From Panorpa germanica (Eukaryota > Arthropoda > Insecta > Mecoptera > Panorpidae): a stretch of 64,000 bases of DNA. The stretch is taken from contig OY783219.1 of assembly GCA_963678705.1 (NCBI GenBank), positions 4,402,001 to 4,466,000 on the forward strand. The letters run 5' to 3'. The translations under genes and the position numbers were made by a program. The notes under the pieces were generated by a model, which was not told the origin of the DNA, did no database searches, and was given only the letters and a program-made list of their open reading frames with translations. Below, piece by piece: positions 34,137 to 63,228 of this stretch (its first letter is position 1; each line of letters opens with the position of its first letter).

Positions 34137-34484
34137 GAGTATATAACAGACGGAGTACCGTGCAGAGCTTCAGTGTAGCGTCAGCTACTCCAGTGAAAGG
34201 AGGGGTAGGCGTGCCGTTTTTTTTACAAATGCGTATAAAGAATGTTGAATAAATTTGTAAAGCCAGCCTACCGGCTGGCTTTACAAATTTATAGGAAGGG
34301 GCCGGAGGCCCCTTCCTGCATTCGCGGAGCGAATGCAAAAACGTTCCTATTGTACGCGCGAAGCGCGTACAATAAAACCGGGGCTTTAGCCCCGGTTTAA
34401 AATATATAGTAAATGCTAGAAGGGACCGAAGGTCCCTTCTAGCATTTACTATATATTTACCTCGTCTGACAATATTGATACTCT
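34137..34484. mobile_element. TIR-bounded insert carrying a chain of six perfect hairpins
   Basis: The outer ends AGAGTATATAACAGACGGAG (34137-34156) and, reverse-complemented from 34461-34484, AGAGTAT..CAGACGAG form an imperfect terminal repeat. Inside, from 34249, six perfect inverted repeats run almost without gaps: 34249-34292 (20 bp stem, TACC loop); 34293-34317 (11 bp, GGA); 34317-34337 (9 bp, GGA); 34348-34374 (12 bp, GAA); 34375-34398 (10-11 bp, TTTA or TT); 34400-34458 (28 bp, GAA). Stem sequences are unrelated and GC-rich at the tips. About 90 bp left of the hairpins is GC-richer with a GGAGTA/TACTCC pair. No transposase. I do not recognise the element; transferred organelle or bacterial DNA is an alternative. 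Confidence 0.65.
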
Positions 34485-34545
34485 ATATGTCTATACATAT
34501 ATATATACAGTTACATCGGATAAATACAAGTTTTAATTTTTAACC

Positions 34546-34800
34546 AGCATGAGCCACCGTGGCCCAGCCGGTAGCGTCGCCGCCTCGTAATCGTACGGTC
34601 CCGGGATCGAAACCCAGCCCCGCCGAATAAAAAACGTAACAAAAATCTCCCGCCATGACCAACCCCCCCCCCCCAGCCCTGACCCCACAAACTCATATAC
34701 AGCGCGACGAACCCTGACCGCCCCCCCCTCTCTACGGAAAAAAACCCCTCCTATCCTACAAAAAAGAAGCTACATTTTGCAATTTTTTTTATTAATTTTT
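34546..34800 (+). mobile_element. tRNA-derived SINE
   Basis: The head GAGCCACCGTGGCCCAGCCG has an A-box-like TGGCCCAGCCGG (34560-34571). About 40 bases on is a B-box-like GGGATCGAAACCC (34603-34615), the RNA polymerase III promoter pair of a tRNA gene. Between them, CTCGTAATC looks like a degraded anticodon arm. The body is C-rich with runs of 12 and 8 C, followed by A- and T-rich sequence. I see no intact cloverleaf, so a functional tRNA is unlikely. It starts about 60 bp beyond the hairpin insert. Confidence 0.65.
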
Positions 34801-35921
34801 TTTTCTTTTTACATTTCTTTTAAATTTCATATATTACATTAAAGAAATTTTGAAGTCAGTAGAAGCAGATTGAAAAAGTTCAGCTGAGTGGTGAAGACCT
34901 GAAATAAAAATACAAAGTCATAAGAGAGATGCATCTATGTATAAGGTGACAAGTCCTAAATAAGAATGATTACTTTGCACAAATTAATTATTGATACTTG
35001 TGTAATTGGTCACCTAATATAATTATAGTTAGGAATGGTAAATAACTTATAAAAAAACATCTGTATTAAAAACGCCTAAGGAAGTGACTTTTACATTTTG
35101 AAGAAACAATATTATTTCTGTCATTTTATTTTTGGCTGTTGTATTCAACTATATAAGAATGGAACAGATAAACATAGGGACTTATTTGTGTATTGTTTAA
35201 CACTAAAATTGTCATATCTCTTGGATTCGATAATAACCGAAGAACTATCAGCAACCAAGGTAGCTCTACTAGGAAGAGTACAAACGTACAAAGTAGGAGA
35301 TAGCAATAGCACTCAGCATCGTAGCTGATTTTTCTTTCGTTATTATCAACTACAAAACACGTCAGTTACGGTGTTCTCAAGCAATTATTAGTACACTTCA
35401 TCATGAGAGGAATTTATATTTTAATGTTTATCAATATACACCAGTGTTTCAAAGAAGTGTACATTTCATACAGCAATGTATACACGACCGTTTACTAGTA
35501 CTGGTCACAGTACAAGTGCATATACAAGCCTATGGAACTATCACATTGAACCTAACATTTCAATGAATATCTACTATAGAAATAATATTTTAGTTCATTA
35601 ATTTTATTTTAAGAAAATGAAAGTACAACATAATTTATCAATTTTAAACTAATTTCTTCCAATGTCTATGAGAACAACACCGTTACCTAATAAGATTACG
35701 ATTATGCAAACAAATAATAAACTAAATTTGATAACAGCCAAACCAAGACAATACAGTAGAGGTCCAGAAATAGAACCCAAAGATGTTGCAATTTGGGTGG
35801 AGCAATAACGTAGACCACTGTTTCACAATCTACACTAACTATTGTATTTCAAATGACTCCTACATAAGTTGTAGGACATATAATTATAAATAAAGATATT
35901 TTAATCAAAATATAAACTTAC

Positions 35922-36043
35922 TTGTAAGTTCGATAAATCAGGAGTCTGGTCGACGCTCTGCACCGCAGCATCATGCGGGATTTGCACCACGTAATCACCT
36001 CTCTGGAGATGATGTCGAAGTTAACAGCGAAGTCTTGCAGTAC
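35922..36043 (-). CDS. Exon-like segment of unknown gene (copy 1)
   Basis: On the minus strand a TACTTCTAG acceptor and a GTAAGTTTATA donor bracket 122 bp. Only one frame stays open across it: it starts VLQDFAVNFDIISREV, continues through MMLRCRASTRLL and ends IYRTY plus two bases. A diverged duplicate sits at 36480-36592 with the same two splice signals. In the first half the differences between copies are mostly silent in this frame, which supports past coding. I do not recognise the protein and found no linked exons. Confidence 0.4.
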
Positions 36044-36479
36044 CTAGAAGTAAATGATTTTATAATTAGTGAAATAATGCCAATGTATATTTTCACAAAA
36101 AGTTTACGCCTGACTAAATTACGAAAGGTAACTATGATTACATTTAAATATACCCCTGACTAAAGTATTATAGGCAAATCTTTTGACGTAACAACTGGCT
36201 GTCAAAGTGACAGGTTTAATTAACACAACTTGATGCTAAGTCTAATTCTATAATAAAATATTTATTAATCAGTTGACGTTTCTTATAATATTTAATACAA
36301 TTAAAACCACAAAAACGCTGTTTAATTAATTGGTCGTCATAAGCAACAATGACCTCGAGGAATGTTCTGTCAAACCATTGTATTCAAAATAACTCTTAAA
36401 GGAGTCCTAGTCCTTAGAAATTGAGTATTTGTTAATGGAAATACCTATTAAATATGTATTGAACTATTTATAAACTTAC

Positions 36480-36592
36480 TTTTGAATGAAGTCTGGTTGA
36501 AGCTGTACACCACAGCATCATGTGGGATATGCACTATGTGTAGTCAGCTCTCTGGAGATGACATCGAAGTTAACAGCAAAATCTTGCAATAC
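36480..36592 (-). pseudogene. Exon-like segment (copy 2), frame broken
   Basis: Duplicate of 35922-36043: TTATTTCTAG acceptor, GTAAGTTTATA donor, 113 bp. It opens VLQDFAVNFDVISREL in the same frame. A two-base length difference then shifts the frame, leading to a TGA shortly after, and about ten bases are missing near the donor side. This copy therefore looks decayed while keeping its splice signals. Start-to-start spacing of the copies is about 550 bp, so a local tandem duplication is likely. Confidence 0.4.
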
Positions 36593-39500
36593 CTAGAAAT
36601 AAATGATAAAATAAATTAATGTAATGTTATGAATTGTTCATCCATTCTTTATACAAAAATGTATTACATTAGGCAGCCATTTTTATTCAAAGAAAATAAA
36701 CGACTGGCATTTCGACAAGTACTAGGTTAAGAAAATTATTTACAAATTACTCAAACATATTATTATGACTTAAAAACGAGTAGTAACGTTTTACTAACCT
36801 GCTAAGAAATTTTCAAACAAACTACATGTATGTATATACACAATTTAACAATAAAAGAAACAAAACTTAAAAAACATTATCACTAAACGTACTCCCATAT
36901 GCAAAGATGGCTTCCAACTACGACGAATAATTATGAAAATAAGATAATTAGGAATAATTAAATGTAGTCAACATGGACATCTATGAAACACCTCTGTAGC
37001 TTTAAGAAAGAAATATTTACCGACTACGAAAAATGTAGTGAGTTTTAGTGCCATCTGTTTTTAACAACATACACTTTTAAAATAAATCTTCATGGTTACT
37101 TTCTGTACTAACTCTACAGTGTTGAAGAGTAGAACTTTGCTACGAAGAAGCATTTTTAAAAACAAATAAAAAAATCTTATACAGGGCCCAACTCTAATAT
37201 ATTTAAAAGCCCTATTCTCAGCCAAATCGGTTATGAAGGTCCCGAAACTGCAGTTCTAGCCTTATGATTAAGATGGCCCTAGCCTGCCCATAAATTACTA
37301 TTTATATTAATATTTAAAATCAACATTAATTTTATTTAAATCATTAGATTTAGCATAAAACAACCAAAATATGAAACACCTAGGACCTGAGAAGCCATCA
37401 ACTCATTATTAAAAAAAACATTTAATTGGGAACAATAATAAGTTAACATGTTTTGATTTGTTTGGTTTCTTTTATGTTTAGAATTGAGATCTTATACAAA
37501 ATGATTTATATTTTAATTGGTTAATCATCAATTAAAATGAAATTTATACTATATTAAAAATAATAATATTGTAGAACATTCTTTGAAATAAATCGATATC
37601 ACCATTTTTGAAATTTCAATTGTTTAAAAAAAAAATTTACCTAACGGCATATATAATAACAATTATTACATTAATTTTTTACAATATGTGGAAGTCTTGG
37701 AGGCCAAGCATTAATTTTGCCTGTTTTTATTTTTAATTAAGAGCAATTAAGGGGTAATGTTGGTCATCAAAATCATTTTCATTGTTGCACTGTTTAAATC
37801 TTTGCTCTCTTTAATATTTAATGTTTTTATGGCACCAAAGTCTTCCTATATCTGACCAACTAATATTTATAAATAATATTATTGATAAATTAATATTTAA
37901 TTAAAATTTCTTTTGTAATTACAACAAGGCGATACCAAAAAATCTTACTTAATACTCCTAATATACAATTTAGACATGTTGCGAAAAACAAAATGACTGT
38001 ATTTGTATAACATTGCCCCTTACTTCATTTCAAGGTGGAAAGTCTACGGTTTCTCTCACAGTGGAAAAGACTACTTGCGCCGCAGACTATTTCAGTATTC
38101 GTAATGTTTCGCATCACTATATCATGAGATGAAGTTTCTACTTTAATGTTTATCAATACACCACTGTATCGAACGTAATAAAAATGCATTTTGATATCTG
38201 TATCGTTTTCCTCTCTAAACAATCCGTTGTCCATGCTATATTCCATGGTAAGAACCATATTATGAACACGAACGTGTGAAATACAGATTTCTTCGATACT
38301 TTAATATTGATAAACTGTAAAGACAAATCTTCATCTCGTTATAAAAGTAGGTTAATGCTACAAACACCCTACTGAAAAAATCGGTAGTTTGTTCCAATGT
38401 GAGAGCATCAAAATTCTTCCGAACGAAACTAGATTATATTTCTATTTGAAATAAATAAAATTATAAACGTACTTCTAAAATTAATGGTTGAAAAACTAAA
38501 TACACGATCGTTTAACATATGGTTTAGAAAGTACGTTAAGATACGTTAATTATTTAATTACTAGAAAATACTAAATAAAAGAAACTAAAATGTATCCTAA
38601 CTTAAAATTACTAAACAATGAACAGATGCAATACATAAAAATGTAAATGAAATTACAAATAATTTTATATAATGATGGTTTAAAAAGTAAATAATAAATT
38701 TATATACCACAAAAATATAATCAAAATTTAAGAAATTCTCAAAATCATTTGATTAAATGAACATAATTAATATCATATTAATATTATCTAAAATACTAAA
38801 ATTTAAGCTTAATAAACAGTGTAGGATTAAATTTTTGCAAATGAGTGATTAGTAGAGGTCAAAAAGATTTCTAGTGCAGCAAATGCTATATTCGTAGCTT
38901 AAGTCTGTATGGTACCTAATAGAAATATGAATTTGTAGAAAAATGTCTTACTTTAAGTATATAAATATAATATTTACTGCAAAAACCATTCTAATTATTT
39001 ATTATTTGAAATTGATTTGATTTTTATACCGATATAATAAAAATAAAGTAGCAATTAAGTCTTCAATTTTCTGTTCTTAATAAATGTTATAATTACATTT
39101 AAAATGATTATTAGTGAGCTTCTAATTATATCTTAATTAAGAGTTACCACAACTTCATTAGTTATTGTATTTATTATTTTAATTCACAATATTAAAAGCA
39201 TGAAACACATTTTTTTAACAACATTTTTAGTATTGATTTTTTCCTTTTTATGATTGAATATTTGCAATTATTTTAAAATTTTTCTTTTTTTTATTATTAT
39301 TATTGAACTTTATAAAAATTTCTATTTCAAAATATCTATTTCTTTTTATTTTATTATTACCCAAATTTGTATTTTTATTTGAAAATTGTAATTAATGAAA
39401 TAAGTGACTTAATTTCTTAGTTTTGTCGAAAATAGAAATTGTTGAACAACAACACCTTTACTATTAATTTAAGTCATTACTTCAGTATTGAAAATAATAA

Positions 39501-40006
39501 ATATATACAAAAATAATGATATATTTTGGTCAACAGTCCGACATCGGTTCAATAACAAATTATTTATCACTTTATTGAAAATGTCATCAAAACGAAAAAG
39601 TCTATTTTATGCAAAAGTATTTTTTAATGACATTTTTTTTATTTTATATTTTTTATTTGTTTATATTTTTTTACTACTATATAATAATGATTTATAATAA
39701 AAATAAAAATGTCATTTTATTCTTATTATGTGAATCATTATTATTATAACGCCACCGACACCAATACTTACGTTTTGTTAAGCAATACATTTTCTTAAGA
39801 GCCGATAAATTCCAGTTTCTATGTGACTTGACTTGACTTGACTTCCATTACATTAATAGTTTAATGATTTCTTTAACTAAAGTCTGATTAATCACTGATT
39901 ATTTTTATAGACATAACATATGGTGGTAGAAAACGTTTTATCACTAAGAGAGATCAGGATGCCAGTAGCGCCCCGCCAGGACTAACCTGGTCGTTGATAG
40001 CCAAGG
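36593..40006. other. AT-rich non-coding region downstream of PHAF1
   Basis: No supported exon. A 77-codon minus-strand frame at 38025-38258 overlaps the dispersed CACTGTTGAT-type repeat core (about 38120-38165) and is probably incidental. A short (ACTTG)n tandem lies near 39828-39846. The rest is AT-rich sequence without visible structure; the PHAF1 3' UTR should occupy its right end. Confidence 0.55.
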
Positions 40007-52814
<12,808 letters not shown>

Positions 52815-53761
52815 TCACTCACTAAACACAACACTAAATCACTTATATCTTGGTATAAACAGTTTAATTAATAAATATCACTATTATGCTTTAATTAATT
52901 AATTAAAAAAAATTTTAACACTAAAAAAAGTCACACCTTACAGAGTTGCGATAATCACACGACCATGCACGGTGGTTAGGTTAAAACAAACTTTAAGTAG
53001 ATGGCGTACTGTTGCGATTAGCAACTGCACTGAAATTTGCGCATGACAACTTGATAACGGCGCGAAATATTAAAAGTATAAATCTTGAATAAAATAATTA
53101 GACGCTGTGTTAATTATGAGTAACAAATAATATTTACTCTAATTACAAAATAAATAATTACACAATACGGATATTAATATCATAAAAATTGCTTTTTTTT
53201 CGAAGCTGGTAATACTTTAAATTATTTTAACGAATCCGAAGTTAATTAGTTTACTAATTCTTATCTTATGTTTAATTACACATAAAAGGCATAGGAGAGG
53301 GATAAGAAACTCAACATTAATATATTTTTGTTACTTTATTTTCTAATACTGTACATGATTTTTTTATAATTGTACACACATGCAAAGCGTTACATTGAAG
53401 AATCAACAGAAATACGTAAAATATTCATACAATGATTGAATTGGAATGATATTTATAAAGAATAAAATATTTCAAAAAATAATATACAAACAAGAAATAA
53501 AATTTACTAAATGGCCGCCACCAGAAAATTTCTGTGTGCAGAAGTAAAAATATGATACAATGATATTGAAAATATTTAAATTAGAACTTTACTTCTAATA
53601 AACTTTACTACAAGACCTAACAATAATATAATTTATTCCAGAAGAGGAAAAACACACTTTTTACAACAAAGTTTGTATTGTTTATATTATAATGAACAAC
53701 AGAATTCGTAAAATGTTTCGAACGAGCGAAAGAATGAACGACATTTATATTTATTTTTGAT
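52815..53761. other. Vha13 3' flank and TRF4 promoter region
   Basis: Between the TRF4 ATG and the Vha13 stop, both on the minus strand. A minus-strand AATAAA at 53335-53340 lies about 420 bases past the Vha13 stop and is a good polyadenylation candidate. The TRF4 side (52815-53060) is less AT-rich (CGATAATCACACGACCATGC) and is the likely promoter. No specific factor site can be claimed. Confidence 0.5.
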
Positions 53762-55283
53762 TTATTCCTTGCGATAATTTTTGTGCAATTCTGGTTTGAT
53801 ATCATACACAAGTTTCAGAACTTCCAGCATCACCTAAAAATATAAATAATACATGTTATACAGAAATATAATTAGTTAGATAATAATAAAGTCAATCTGA
53901 AACATAACACGAACCGCTAAGTTTAATAAAATCGCATAAAACGTAATATTCGTGTACTATTTTACGTAATATTTCTTATCTAACGTTTCGTTTTATTTAT
54001 TACCGAAGTTTAACATAAGTATGTTACATTGTTATTAAATAAATGCAAAAAATATTAAAAATCTTTCACTAATATATTAAGTTAATATGTAATATTACAT
54101 AATCTTAAAAAAAAAGCTTTATTAACGCCTGAGAACATAAATTGATGTCGAAAAAACTTTTGTTATGTAATCTTACATTATATTAAAATAAAATAAATTA
54201 TGTAAAACTTTGTTATATTAAATAAACCTTAAATATACGTAAACTGTGTTTAGCGGGAGCGAATATTCTTATGAACTAGTTAATTTAGGATTTAAGTAGA
54301 TCATATTACGACTTCTTACCGCATCTTTTTGTTGAGCTACAGCTTTATTCATGCTTTCGATTTTAATTTTTGTGTCAGCATCAATTCGTGCTGCAACTCC
54401 TTCTCGTGTCCCCATATGCTAGAAAATATTTATATCTTTTACAAATCAACGTTTAGGAAATGATTAGTAATATTTTAATGTCTTTATATATATACATATT
54501 CTGAAAGCTGAGTTATCTAAGAAAATGACATAATGTAAGAAAGAAATGAATGAAATTAGTGTTTTCAACAATTTCTAATACATTTCTATAAAACCAAATT
54601 TTGAATAAGAATTACCTTAGCCTCGAAATCTTTGAACTGCCTTTCTCTTTCTTGACGGTACTTTTCGATCTCATCTTGAGCTTCTTCTTTGGCTTGCTTC
54701 AATCTACGGGCTTTGCCTAAAAGCAAAAATGTTTTTGTAATAATCACACCTGTAAGGAGATCGACATCACCTGACATACCACTGACATTACAATTTCAAT
54801 ATACGTAGATGTCATATATGTCTTTTATTAATAATTAAAAGATTTACTTAACCATTTTACTTAAGATATTCACATAAAAATCTATTGTAACTATATTCTA
54901 TTTACATTTAAGAACATACTTGGGTACACACATAACAAAACTTCTCATAAGAGTAGTCACAAGGTTTATCACATGACTAGGTTAAGACCATAAGAAAATA
55001 AGGAGGAACATTAATTTTTCTTCTAATTATTCACAAAATCATTACCAGAAAGAACAATTGTAATATTATATAAATAAACAGTCATTTACTTATGTTTTAA
55101 GTGTTACACCCACCCACCCAAATAGGTCAAAATAAACTTGAGTTTCCAAAGTCTTAAAAATCATTATTTTTATTATTATAATAACGAATTAATAAACATA
55201 CGTTTTCTTGCTTCAGACACCTTCTCTGCGGCTCTCTTTTCTGCTGCAAGAAGCTGCTGAATACCCTGGGTTTGGCTGGCCAT
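53762..55283 (-). CDS. Vha13: V-type proton ATPase subunit G, complete
   Basis: Four exons: 55202-55283, 54616-54716, 54320-54418 and 53762-53833; 117 residues, the usual length. It opens [20 protein letters not shown], the invariant start of insect subunit G, and continues [35 protein letters not shown], then [13 protein letters not shown] near the end. The protein is almost entirely charged alpha helix. In the V1 sector, subunit G pairs with E to form the peripheral stalks joining the ATP-hydrolysing head to the membrane rotor, so it serves acidification of lysosomes, secretory vesicles and apical membranes. The ATG is 380 bp from the ATG of the divergent Hsp110 gene, and the two probably share a promoter. 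Confidence 0.97.
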
Positions 55284-60655
<5,372 letters not shown>

Positions 60656-61660
60656 CCATAATTTTGCGTATAGTAAAATAGTCTCAGTTAAAATAAATAA
60701 TTCATAAATTCCGGATTGTGTGGATAAACGAGATTGTGTTGAATGGTTAACAGTATTGTTCAATTTGCAATGCCCTCATCTTTTTTGCCTATTTTTTATA
60801 TTATTTATTGTTCAATAAAATATTTTTGGTATAGATCTTTTGAGAAGTTTTCAGATTCTGTTTTCATATTTCATTGTAATTTTAATTAAGAAGATTTGAA
60901 AATTGATTATAGTAATTAACTCAAGTTACATTTTCTACTATAGTATACTTATTTTATTACTGAAAATATTTTGTCTTAAATTCGTAGAAAATACGAAAAT
61001 TTATTAAATAATTATTTAGCAATTAACAGCAAGTTTTTGTGGATTGGATAATATATAAACATGTGCTCACTAATTTGATGTAGTGTAACGCTGTTATTTT
61101 TAATTACTGTTCGTTGTATATTTGTTTAAATTATATTGCACATCTCCATAATACATGCAATAAAAATATACCATAAAATTATACTATTATAATATGAAAT
61201 AGATCCAAAATAAATGATCAGTATACTGCTTTCATTCCAGATGTAAACATAATTTTAAAAATCTTATGCAATTAATAAAAACAATTAGAAATATGGCTTA
61301 AAATTAATTTTTAAAATTTTGTTGGCCATTGTACATAAAATAAACTGCATTGCATTTACTCCTGGTGTTTGCATTGCGCAATTCACGCAATAAACGTATT
61401 TTTTTCTTCGTATTGTGTTAATTAATAAAAAATATTAATGAATTCATATTTAATAATCATATTCAAATTTGAAGGAGCAAGTGACTAAAATATTTTTAGT
61501 TCACTGTAAGGAATATTGAAGGAAGAAAACTTTTTTAAGTTGTCAATACTTTTTTTTGTGAAACGTAACCACACTTTTAAATACTAAAAAATATTTCTGA
61601 ATATTTACAACTAATTAAAAAATATTTATTTTATAAATTGAATTTAATCATTAAATTAAT
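60656..61660. other. Hsc70Cb 3' UTR and spacer to EMC10
   Basis: An AATAAA at 60814-60819, 159 bases past the stop, is the likely Hsc70Cb polyadenylation signal. The remaining spacer is AT-rich. GCGCAATTCACGCAATAAACG near 61375 is the only less AT-rich point and may belong to the EMC10 promoter. No RNA gene or repeat recognised. Confidence 0.55.
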
Positions 61661-63049
61661 ATGCCTTTAAAAAAATATTTTGTTTTATTATTTATTAGCT
61701 GTATCTGTTATATAAATGCCGTAAGTAAATAATATAAGTGACAACTACGCAAAGTACACAATTAAAATTTTAACAATGAATTATTAATTTAAGTCTAGTA
61801 TTGAATATGACGGATGGATGAATATACAAATGTTCCATGCACTGGATAATGAGTCTCCAGATAGTTTTATTGAAAGAGGAAATATTAGCGTAAGGAGTAT
61901 CAGAACTGGTGCTAGTGTAGTTAACCAAAAAGCACTTTCACAATCAGACCAGGAGAAGCTTAAGGTTAGTAATACCCGTAACCTGCAGATTGAATCTGTA
62001 ACCATCATTATTATATTCGTATACTTTCAGCATCTCGCAAATGAAAACAAGCCTTATCGTATGAAAGTTGTTGTAGAGGGATCAGAAGGTTCCAGGAGAA
62101 CTTTCATTACTGGAGTCAAAGCTGTAACGTAATTTGTGTTTTATTTTGCTTTAAAATAACTCCAGAAGTAGCTAACACTAAGTTGTTTCCAGTGTGCTTT
62201 GTTGTCAGTGCAGCTGTCGGATACTATTACAGTTTTTCTGGATCACCAGGGCAATGCTATGGGAGTGTCGCAAACTGTCTGGAGTACACAAGATACAGCA
62301 TGCGAAGATTTAATTGATGAAACTGATGAATTTAACACCGATATATATTTGAAACATATGGAAGTTGCCCCCATGTAAGCCTCCCCACAAACAATGTTGA
62401 CAAGATTCGTATAGGATTCGAACGGACTGAACCGAATCGCATTAGAATCGTATAAGATTCGTACGAGATTAAGAGAAGTTGTTTGTAGGGCTATTCGTAT
62501 ATTAACAGCAGTAATTTCAGATGTGTAGTATCCGCTAAACAAAGTTACGCGTATTTAAGGTTTATGTAATATAACAAAACCTGTTAGGTCAACTATTTTA
62601 CCTAATATAAATTATTTTGTAACTTATTTTACAAGAATTACAAAGTTTTGAGAATTCCTTTTTAAGGATTAAAGGGTTTTAGAATAGCTATAAAATAAGA
62701 CACTTTCAGATTAAATATTACTAGATTTTCCTTGAGTAAAATATTACATAAATGTAAGGTAATATTTATGTTTTGTACGAATAATTTATTTTAAATGCAG
62801 ACCCGACACTGCCAGTTACATCCAGAAATTGGAGAGAGAGAAGGAAGCCAGAGAAAGGGGAGAAGTTAAAGATAATAGATCTTTCTTAGCAAAATATGTA
62901 AGATGACAACAATAAAACTGAATTTGTAATTCTGCTTTTATAATAAAAACATATTTTTGTTCTAGTGGATGTATATCGTTCCAGTAGCTATCTTTGTATT
63001 GATTTCTGGAGCAGCAAACCCAGAAGCAGGAGGCGGTGGTGGACGTTAA
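61661..63049 (+). CDS. EMC10: ER membrane protein complex subunit 10, complete
   Basis: Six exons: 61661-61720, 61794-61964, 62031-62123, 62193-62374, 62801-62897 and 62966-63049; 228 residues. Exon 1 is a signal peptide (KKYFVLLFISCICYINA). The lumenal beta domain follows with IEYDGW, SISVRS-like NISVRSIRTGASV, LSQSDQEKLK and FLDHQGNAMGVSQ. Near the C-terminus are SYIQKLEREKEARERGE, SFLAKYW, a membrane helix (MYIVPVAIFVLISG) and the Gly-rich end EAGGGGGR, which mirrors vertebrate EMC10. Role: lumenal and membrane subunit of the EMC insertase for tail-anchored and multipass proteins. The exon 2 acceptor must be AAG (61791-61793); the TAG five bases on would break the frame. The gene converges with mL64. 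Confidence 0.93.
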
Positions 63050-63228
63050 TGCTACATCAGAAGATAATTACAGTAATTATGTAATATAGTAGAAGCACCA
63101 ATCACTACAAAATGTATTAATTTTGTATTTCACTACGTATAAGTTCAAATATACAAAATAATGAAAAAAATAAAGTACAACAAAATAATACGCTACTCTT
63201 TTATTAACTATTGTTTCTGTAATATAAA
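63050..63228. terminator. Convergent 3' ends of EMC10 and mL64
   Basis: Stop codons of the two genes are 180 bp apart. A plus-strand AATAAA lies at 63169-63174 for EMC10 and a minus-strand AATAAA at 63200-63205 for mL64. Cleavage sites downstream of these signals would make the two transcripts overlap by a few tens of bases. Confidence 0.65.

Noticed and set aside
34102-34338. Minus-strand 78-codon frame across the hairpin insert
   Set aside because: Part of it translates the perfect palindromes, which keep frames open by chance; no family recognised.
34428-34430. Classical UUCG tetraloop on the minus-strand transcript
   Set aside because: The pairing register leaves a TTC triloop, not C(UUCG)G, so the RNA tetraloop argument does not hold; the plus-strand GNA DNA loop is the better reading.
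34602-34616. A real tRNA gene at the pol III B-box
   Set aside because: The A and B boxes are recognisable but acceptor and anticodon stems do not pair; C-rich and A-rich tails follow, as in a SINE.
38025-38258. Minus-strand 77-codon frame
   Set aside because: It overlaps a dispersed repeat core also found near 29.4, 32.7 and 35.4 kb; no domain.
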